Shown here piece after piece: positions 57,135-64,000 of a DNA stretch of 64,000 nt (positions are counted from its first letter, which is position 1; each line of letters opens with the position of its first letter). The notes beneath the pieces are model-generated. The model searched no databases and was not told the DNA's origin. It worked only from the letters and a program-made list of their open reading frames with translations. Source of the stretch: Vesta saturnalis (taxonomy: Eukaryota; Arthropoda; Insecta; Coleoptera; Lampyridae); NCBI GenBank assembly GCA_036346205.1, contig JARFJB010000821.1, positions 7,190,722 through 7,254,721 of the forward strand. Direction: 5' to 3'. Made by a program: the position numbers and the translations under genes.

Positions 57135-58095
57135 TCAGTACGTTCTAGGAGAACATCTGATGGATTCTGGCATCCACTGTTTGACGAACGATGATGACTG
57201 ATTAAAAATCATTTTCGAAGTCACCATTTTATTGTTAATGCTTTCTTCTATATATTCTTCTGGAGTCGTGTTTGATCGCATCCTCCATAATTTTTGAGCC
57301 TCCTAATGTCCTCTCCACTCTGAGCAAGAAAAGTAGTTGACGTTCGACGTAGACAGTGTCCAGTGTAACCGTATGGGTTGGGTAATTTCAAATAATGGGC
57401 ATTTTTCTTCGGCATCTTGTAGAAACTGTAGATCTCCACAGGTTGCACTGTACATTTATTATTCATATAAAATATGAACAATCTTGAGTGATTGATATGT
57501 TTTGGACGCAAGCTTACATATCTCCTGTACAACTCAATCTATTAATTCCTCTCATTTCCGCCATAAAGGTGAATGTACGCTTCTTCCTGGACTTATTGTC
57601 ACAGAGGGTGATAACCAAAATAGAGGCGGTATCCTCGATATCCTTCACATTTAACTTTCATAGCTCCTAACTACGACATGCCCCATACAGACCGAAAATT
57701 AACGCCACTTTTTTTTGCTTCATATCCCCCACTTTGGTACTTTAAATATAACTGTAACTTCCCATAATTCGATATATCGACGTTTTCTTTCACCTCAACG
57801 TACTTTTCAACATGGAATATGTCGACCATAGCGTGGCAGATTTCAGCCTTAAAGCCTGTAATCAAATATAGAGTTAAAATTTAAAATAAAGAAATAAATG
57901 TATTCAGGAAAGCTAACCTTTTCATGAAAAAACGCAAGCACTACTTCTTCGTCGATATCCCTTACATTCTTTGAAATCCTCCAAGAATTGAAAATATTAT
58001 AGGTCTTCTCAAATTTATCTCGTGATTTCAAGGGTAATATAATAAACTAGCAACCGCTTCGATATTTCTGGATGATTTTCATTATTTATTTCCAT
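57135..58095 (-). pseudogene. Crypton-like tyrosine recombinase
   Basis: ATG at 58095 opens MEINNENHPEISKRLLVYYI. A frame change leads to KSRDKFEKTYNIFNSW..DEEVVLAFF, an N-terminal SAM-like part. An intron-like GTTAGC...TTACAG separates GFKAEICHAMVDIFHVEKYV. The catalytic part includes DTASILVITLCDNKSRKKRT, then ELYRRYVSLRPKHINHSR and KCTVQPVEIYSFYKMPKKNA. LPNPYGYTGHCLRRTSTTF supplies the HxxR box, then LKNYGG. The final catalytic Tyr is seen only after a further frame change (EEYIEESINNKM), ending at 57135. This matches Crypton-type recombinases of insects and relatives domesticated as KIAA1958-like genes. The LKRHGG position is LKNYGG here, so a catalytic residue also seems lost. Confidence 0.75.
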
Positions 58096-58359
58096 TTTCA
58101 CGCAAACAAAATGTTTGTTGACCTATTTTTGTTTGCCTATTTTTGTTTAGTTGCTGCAGTGATGAAAACGGCAATTTGATTCTGGCGCGTGTCATGTATT
58201 TTTTAAATAATTTCTAATAAAATGTAATCCATTTCCATTTAGTGTCCGAAAAAATGGTATGTATTATTTTTAAAGAAAAGTAGGTTCTTATTTACTCATC
58301 ACGTTTCTAATCTCGGCTACGCCTCGATTAGAAAGATCGCGATTCGTAAAGAAAAAATT

Positions 58360-58360
<1 letters not shown>

Positions 58361-58441
<81 letters not shown>
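58361..58441. repeat. (TA)n microsatellite
   Basis: About 80 bp of TA directly before a terminal block shared with 54048. Confidence 0.96.
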
Positions 58442-58444
<3 letters not shown>

Positions 58445-58720
58445 GATACTCCAGTTCAACACTGTAACAACTCCAAAAATTAAGTTTTTAAGTTAAACCC
58501 AACATGAGATACCTACTGGGATGTTTATACAATTTCTACATGGTAACAACTGTTAATTTACACTAAAATTCATACATGGCACAAACTGTGTTTGTGATAA
58601 TATTATTTTCTGCTCATTTGTAAAATGTGTAACAACTGAGTTGTTACTTTGTTGAACATGCACTTATAACTATTATTGAAGCTTTAAAATTTCAAGTGTG
58701 TAACAACTGAATTGTTACGG
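58442..58720. promoter_or_regulatory. Element terminus with GTAACAACT repeats and palindromes
   Basis: CGATACTCCAGTTCAACAC starts the block. GTAACAACT occurs at 58464, 58543, 58629 and 58700. Two of these form palindromes: GTAACAACTGAGTTGTTAC (58629-58647, perfect) and GTAACAACTGAATTGTTAC (58700-58718, 7-bp arms). They lie 80-370 bp before the start codon of the DDE gene at 58802, so they are likely transposase-binding subterminal repeats or promoter operators. A matching right end was not found. Confidence 0.5.
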
Positions 58721-58801
58721 TGTTAAACTGAATAATTTCGCACCTAACCTACTTGCAGTGTTAACTGTGAAAAGTTCTTTAAATATTTTAGTGGATAAAG
58801 A

Positions 58802-60825
58802 ATGGGAGAAAGAGGAAAATTACAAGCAAATCTAGGCAAACTTGCCTTTAATATAGATTAGAATGAAACTGGTATGTTTTTTCATATTTACTTTGGTTTA
58901 TTTGTTGCTTTGATAAACTTAACCTAAAATTTCTAATTTTTTCTTTTTGCTAGCTAAATATTTCTAAAAACCGAACAGCGATTTGGACGCTAATTAACCT
59001 ACTTCAGGCATTGATTCTAATTTATTTCCGCAAATAGATTACGAGATTGAATCTTCAGAGAAAATTATTATCGTAAGATATACAACAAAATTTCTAGGTT
59101 TTTTCTTGTAATGTATACATGCTTTTAGGATTATGAAAGTGAAACATCGACATCTGAATTAGTTATTAATCAACAGGAGTTCGATAGTGATGATTCAGTG
59201 GCTGATCGGAACTATGTTCCAAGTAGCAGTAGTTCATCGAATGATGAACATATTGCGCAGCAGATATCAGAAATTGATCATGCAAAGGATGCCAGGGGTA
59301 AGAAAATGGAAAGACTTACAAGAAAGCGGATTAGGTCACCAGAAACCTGGACAAAGTACTTACAAAAAATTAAACGTAATTCCAGATTTGAGTACGTTTT
59401 ATCAAGGGGTAAAAAAATGTACGCAAAAAAATGAAGGAGCCATGTAAAGACATTTGTAGACTAAAATGTCATTCGAAATTTACTGCGGAGGAACGTAGAT
59501 AATTTTTTTCTTCATACTGGAAACTGGGAGACCTAAATCTACAAAGAAACTTCTTGAATAGCTGTCTGTCGTTTATAGATCCTGCTTATCGTAATCCTAA
59601 GCAAGACAGTTACAACCATGCGTAAGAAAACTGATAGTGGGTTCCTAGAACATGACAAGAGGGGAAAACATGGAAAGCAGAAGAGAATAGACGCTACTGT
59701 GCTACAAGATATTAGGAGCCAGGTAGCATCTTTTCCAAGAGTAAGTTCACATTATTGTCGAGAAAGAACTTATAATGTGTATTTGGATGAAGGTTTAAAC
59801 TTGGCTCAGATGTATAGGCTTTACAAAGAGAAATGTGTACAAGAAGGCAAAGAAATTGCTAAGTATTCTATGTATTCCAAAATTGTGAATACAGAAACCA
59901 ATATTGCTTTCGACATGCCAAAGAAAGATCAATGTGGGCTATGTGATAACTGTAAGAATTGCACTGAAGAAGAGAAGGAAAAATGCTTCAGAAATATGAA
60001 GAACATACAAGAGAAAAAGACTTAAGTAGGAAAGAAAAGCAAAAAGATCTAAACAATGCGAGTGTGTCCGTATACTGCTTTGATTTACAAGCAATCCTTC
60101 CCTGTCCTTGTGTAGACATAAGTTCTTTTTACTACAAAATGCGACTTGCTGCTTACAACTTTACAGTTTTTTACAGATGAGATAATCTAGGTTACTGTTA
60201 CACATGGAACGAAACGGTTGGAAAGCGGGGGGCAAATGAAATTGAAAGTTTTTTATACAATTTCTTAGTAAACGAAGTAAAGCAAACCAAAGACGTCATT
60301 TTGTATTCCGACAATTGTGTCGGCCAAAACAAAAATAAGTTCATCTGTGCCAATGTACCTTTAATGTATAAAAAAACCATGAAAACTTGGGATCGATTAC
60401 CCATAAGTTTTTAATAGTCGGCCACACTCAGAATGAAGGCGATTCAATGCATGCAACTATTGAAAAAGAGAAAAAGCGCGTTTTAAAAGGTGGGCCCATT
60501 TACGTGCTTTTACAATGGGCGATGGTAATAAGAAGTCCAAAAAAACACCCTATAAAGTTACAGAAATTGACACAAGTGAAATTTTTTATTTAAAACGGTT
60601 TTCAAAGAAATCATAGTACAAGCAAAATTGAAAAATAGCTTGAGAATACCAAAAACCGACGTAGCCTTACAACCAGCTTATAAGAAACCACCACCTATTA
60701 ATGCAAAGAAGAATTTGCTCGACCTTTGTAATGACAATTCGATAACGTCTTCCTACTGGTCATTTTATAAGAATATTCAGACAGAAAACGACCATAACTT
60801 ATCTGATAGTGAAGACGATGAGTGA
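58802..60825 (+). pseudogene. Three-exon DDE-type transposase of an unassigned insect family
   Basis: Exon 1 (58802-58871) starts MGERGKLQANLGKLAF, has a TAG at 58859-58861, and ends in a GTATGT donor. Exon 2 (59008-59072) reads IDSNLFPQIDYEIESSEKII and ends in GTAAGA. Exon 3 starts at 59129 after TTTTAG (DYESETSTSELVINQQEF). Both introns keep phase. Later: EPCKDICRLKCHSKFTAEER, DKRGKHGKQKRID, FPRVSSHYCRERTYNVYLDE, PKKDQCGLCDNC and CFDLQAILPCPC (possible first Asp). Then VILYSDNCVGQNKNKFI (possible second Asp), HKFLIVGHTQNEGDSMHATI (possible third acidic residue) and an acidic C-terminus ending at 60825. Stops and shifts near 59499, 59630, 60025, 60180 and 60413 break it. I know this as a widespread multi-copy protein in insects and cnidarians but cannot name the superfamily. 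Confidence 0.75.
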
Positions 60826-61581
60826 CGAAATATTGCGATTAATAAGAGAAGTTACAATAGTAATAATATAGTATATTGAGTGTCAAGAACAATAAGGCAC
60901 GTTTACCGGTCGACGATAGCGAAGCCTCCAATTTGGCCGGAGATCGGTACAACCCTTAATGTTCGTGATGCTCATACTGTTTTTTGCACGATTGTATTAA
61001 ATTTATCACAATAGAAATTATTTAATTTCTACTAAATAAACGAAAAGTCAAAAGTGACGTTTTAAATAGAAATGTCAAAATTTTTTCTTGAATTCAGAAA
61101 CAGTTTCTGTAAACTCAAGTACTGCACAAGCCAAAGGGATTACAATTAGTAATTGTAGTAATCGTACGTTTAGTTTCAATGCCAAATAAATATTTTTTTG
61201 AATGTTTTCTGAATTATATAATTATATATTCAGATTTTTACTTACCGCGCTACATGCACGGTAAGTGAATTACTTACCCGACGTGTGTATCCTAGTCACC
61301 AGTAAAAACAACCATCTGATCTCGCAACAAACCCGGTAATTAACTAAAATCGTGCTATCGTGCAAAAATATATTTTCAGTTTATTTTAGAAGTAGTATGA
61401 TTTTATTTTATTGTGTTTTTTTACGTAAAATCGATTATATTTATTGTTCTTATCAATGAAATAAACGTTTGTATTTCATAAATGCATTTCCTTTATTTTA
61501 TGGGTTAAGAATTTGGTATAAACCATAATTTTTACACAAATTATAAATTCAACTTCATCAAATTTCAAAAATTTTCAGAAA

Positions 61582-61583
<2 letters not shown>
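60826..61583. other. No gene supported
   Basis: Should contain the right end of the DDE element, but no inverted match to 58442-58470 is evident. GTTAC at 60852 is the only hint. Otherwise AT-rich. Confidence 0.45.

Positions 61584-61614
<31 letters not shown>
61584..61614. repeat. (TA)n at end of DD41D copy 2
   Basis: About 30 bp of TA directly before the element terminus. Confidence 0.95.
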
Positions 61615-61617
<3 letters not shown>

Positions 61618-63799
61618 GGATGCCCACTTTCCGGCTGCCATTGTTTTATTTATCTATCGATTTAAATGAAACTTGGCAGTTGTTACTAACCAAACGTCAT
61701 TTTAGAAATTTTGACAAGCATTTCCGACTTCCGGTTTCACCGGAAATGACCTAACTTTTGATTTTTAAATGACACCACCTGTATATTTTTAGTTTTTCGG
61801 ATTCTGGAGGTCATTTTACGGCCATTGTAATATTTAAATCGATTTTTTCCAAATGTAATTTTAAATTGAATTTATTTTCTCATCCAGACTGCCATGACCA
61901 TCTTAAAATCATTCTACATACTTAACTCACATACAGAAAATGCAAACTCACTTTTATCTTTGTTAACTTTTTTACTAGAACGTTCTAAAAAAGCAAAAAA
62001 TAAAGGAAAGGACAGACACATTATGGGCGCGCCTGAGAGTTGTTTTTAAAGCAGCACAGTTTTAATGCATTGCTTTGCATATTTTCCCAATTTTTTCAGT
62101 CAACGATTGAACAAAATTTATTTTAAAACAAACAGAGTGTAATAATTTTAAACAGTATTAAAATAATTAAAAAATTAATAACATTAACAATAATACGTAT
62201 AACATTAACAATAGGTATTAGATTATAAAGTTTGGACCTTTTAGCCACCAATTAAATTTTCAAAGTGCTGCCCTTCCACATCTTGACATTTCTAACACGA
62301 AAACGTTGTTTTCTACGACATTCCTAAGCATGTCGGGAGTAATGCTAGCAAATACCGCTCGTATACGGTTTTCTAAGATGTTAAGTGTTGTTGGCGGTGT
62401 TCGGTAAACAATCTCCTTAATATGGCCCCACAAAAAAGTCAAGAGGTGTAAGGTCAGGCGAACGAGAGGCCACCGGATCGGTCCAAGGGTAGAGATAACA
62501 TGTTCTCCAAATCGTTCTTTCTAAGTAATTTCTCACAACAATAGCGTTGTGAGCCGGCGCACCATCTTGTTGATAATAAAGGTGTTGATTATTTATTTCA
62601 ACGGTAATTCCTCCAAAAATTTTCAATTTCATGTTGTAAAAACCCAAATATCGTTCTGCATTTAAATGCCCTTGGAAAAGAATCGGTCCCATAATACGAG
62701 TACCAATTATTCCAGCCCATACATTTACTCCAAATATCTCTTGAAAATTACCTTCCATCATTTGGTGTTCATTTATCGTTGACCAATATCTTGTATTTTG
62801 CCGGTTGAACATTCCATTATTGGTAAATCTCGACTCGTCAGAATACAAAATAGAATGGCTAGGCTATTATCGGCATCGTTATGTTCCAAGAACCAGTTTC
62901 AATATTCCAGTCTTCTAACAAAATCTCCCTCGTACAAATGTTGGTGAAGCTGGTACTTAAATGATTTGTATCCATGTTTCTTCAAGATCTTTCTTGCTGA
63001 TTCTGCGCCAATGTCTAATTCAAAGGCAATTTCCTTCTGGATGCTGTGGGGTTTTGAATGACACATGCTATTACATTTTCTTCCGTTTGTTCATTAATAA
63101 TAAAATGTTGTTGCAAATTATCTGGTTCTTGGCGCATTTTTCTTATAAGGTAGATAATGTATTGTCTTGTAGGATGATGAAGAAGCTCAGGATATTCTGC
63201 CGTAAAACTCGTTCGGTTTCCGCTGCATTTTTGGCACATTGTCCATACATAATAAGTATATCAACCTGCTCACTCTTGGTAAACATTTTTGTTAATTTTA
63301 TAATTAAACTAAGCACGAACTTTAATTTAATTTTTAAGTAAAATATTAGATTTATGTTAATAAACAACAACCTTTATTATTACCTGTCAAACTTTTAAAT
63401 TTATCATAGTGTTTCCATGGCAACCTAGCCACCTACTGTTTTCATGGCAACGCTGATGTGCTGTGACGTAGGAAGTGTATTTTATTAATGAGTAAGACGT
63501 AAATATAAAAATAAAATGTTTTAAATCGAAAATGGGTAAAATGACAAAACGTGTTATACGTCATTAAATTCGTTTTAAAATACTGCATTTAGTAGTTTAT
63601 GAAAGTGGTATGCTTCCATTTAATTTTTTGAGCTACGGCAAAATAAAGTTTAGAACGTTCTAGTAAAAACGTTAACAAAGATAAAAGTGAGTTTGCATTT
63701 TTCTGGAAGTGAGTTAAGTATGTAGAATGATTTTAAGATGGTCATGGCACTCTGGATGAGAAAATAAAATTCAATTTTAAAATTACATTTGGAAAAAAT
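61615..63799 (-). mobile_element. DD41D element copy 2, one end truncated
   Basis: The left terminus (CCGGATGCCCACTTTCCGG, 61615 to about 61975) matches the TIR of the 49.2-kb copy but lacks an 8-bp ACGAGATC piece. The right end keeps only the inner part of the TIR (about 63670-63799) and stops abruptly at a different mariner fragment. Orientation is opposite to copy 1. About 50 bp between the TIR and the gene (61990-62040) are not shared with copy 1. Confidence 0.9.
62241..63286 (-). pseudogene. DD41D (rosa-like) transposase, copy 2
   Basis: Starts MFTKSEQVDILIMYGQC at 63286. It carries a short deletion near 63195, other frame changes near 63035 and 62870, and shifts near 62510-62450. The readable core has MYSDESRFTNNGMFN (Asp), YYQQDGAPAHN (Asp) and SPDLTPLDFFVGPY (Asp, followed by a shift), then the C-terminal part ending at the TAA 62241-62243. 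Its lesions differ from those of copy 1, so both descend independently from an intact parent. QQDGAPAHN here against QQDGAPDHN in copy 1 indicates drift in copy 1. Confidence 0.9.
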
Positions 63800-63912
63800 T
63801 TGGCCGCAAAATCTCTTGATCTTTCGGCATGCGATTTTTTGCGGATTCCTGAAGAGCAGGGTATTAAGTAACAGACCACAAACCTTGCCGAACATCAAAC
63901 AAGAAATTAATT
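63799..63912 (+). pseudogene. C-terminal scrap of another mariner-type transposase
   Basis: The first frame gives SLDLSACDFFL, the third catalytic Asp block (usually SPDLS.CDFFLWG). A one-base shift then gives GFLKSRVLSNRPQTLPNIKQ, the standard following sequence, before TAA. It begins precisely where copy 2 of the DD41D element is truncated, suggesting that one inserted into or recombined with the other. The last 88 bp of the window are AT-rich with no feature. Confidence 0.65.
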
Positions 63913-64000
63913 AATTTGATTGTAATCTCATTATATTTACAATTTACATCAGTTCTACATACATAAAGACAAAATTTACATCGATTGGGGCTTGAATCTC

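Overview
The window looks like an AT-rich, repeat-dense arthropod genome segment, most likely insect. The evidence is spliced exons with GT-AG borders, many (TA)n and (CA)n tracts, and a mixture of elements typical of insects: Penelope-like elements, piggyBac, long-TIR mariner-type DD41D elements, a pogo/Tigger-like transposase, Ty3/gypsy gag fragments, a Jockey-type LINE, a Crypton-like tyrosine recombinase and a tRNA-derived SINE. No bacterial-style operons are present. Almost every recognisable coding stretch is a decayed transposable element. Species cannot be named from sequence alone.

Layout. 0-6 kb: (CA)n, a 1.55-kb noncoding repeat whose sister copy lies at 36.6-38.3 kb, a (CACT)n tract, then a diverged tandem array (3.8-5.7 kb) ending in an unrecognised 99-codon ORF and carrying six TCAAGGTCA motifs. 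7.6 kb: a likely orphan exon. 8.5-9.5 kb: a long palindrome related to the DD41D termini seen later. 9.7-11.1 kb: an intron-containing transposase with unusually long D-E spacing, split by a SINE with a 15-bp target duplication. 12-13.5 kb: a pogo-like transposase. 16.8-18.5 kb: a minisatellite and a gypsy Gag. 19-22 kb: two Penelope-like elements (PLEs) in inverted orientation. 22-24 kb: simple repeats and a microsatellite-bearing repeat family. 24.3-25.1 kb: the best host-gene exon. 26-27 kb: more PLE fragments. 27.3-29.3 kb: a GC-richer minisatellite block with CTCF-like and CCAAT-like motifs.

31.4 kb: a tRNA-Glu-like SINE. 32.0-34.8 kb: a fully bounded piggyBac element (TTAA on both sides) with a repeated catalytic segment and a deleted catalytic segment. 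35.6-35.8 kb: two hammerhead-ribozyme-like cores in opposite orientation. 39-42 kb: an unrecognised pseudogene, a gag fragment and a PLE. 45.3-47.2 kb: a minisatellite with seven TGACCTTGA motifs beside a Jockey-type LINE. 47.65 kb: another hammerhead-like core. 49.2-51.6 and 61.6-63.8 kb: two copies of a DD41D element, one complete with about 370-bp TIRs between (TA)n tracts. 53.3-53.8 kb: a two-exon gene candidate. 54.5-58.1 kb: a mariner fragment, a PLE with its hammerhead-like core, and the tyrosine recombinase. 58.4-60.8 kb: a three-exon DDE-type transposase relative with subterminal palindromes.

There is no single cooperating gene system. The strongest candidates for something under-described are the two unrelated arrays of the nuclear-receptor extended half-site, the hammerhead-like ribozymes tied to PLE ends, and the CTCF-like minisatellite. 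All three could scatter regulatory or catalytic RNA motifs through the genome.
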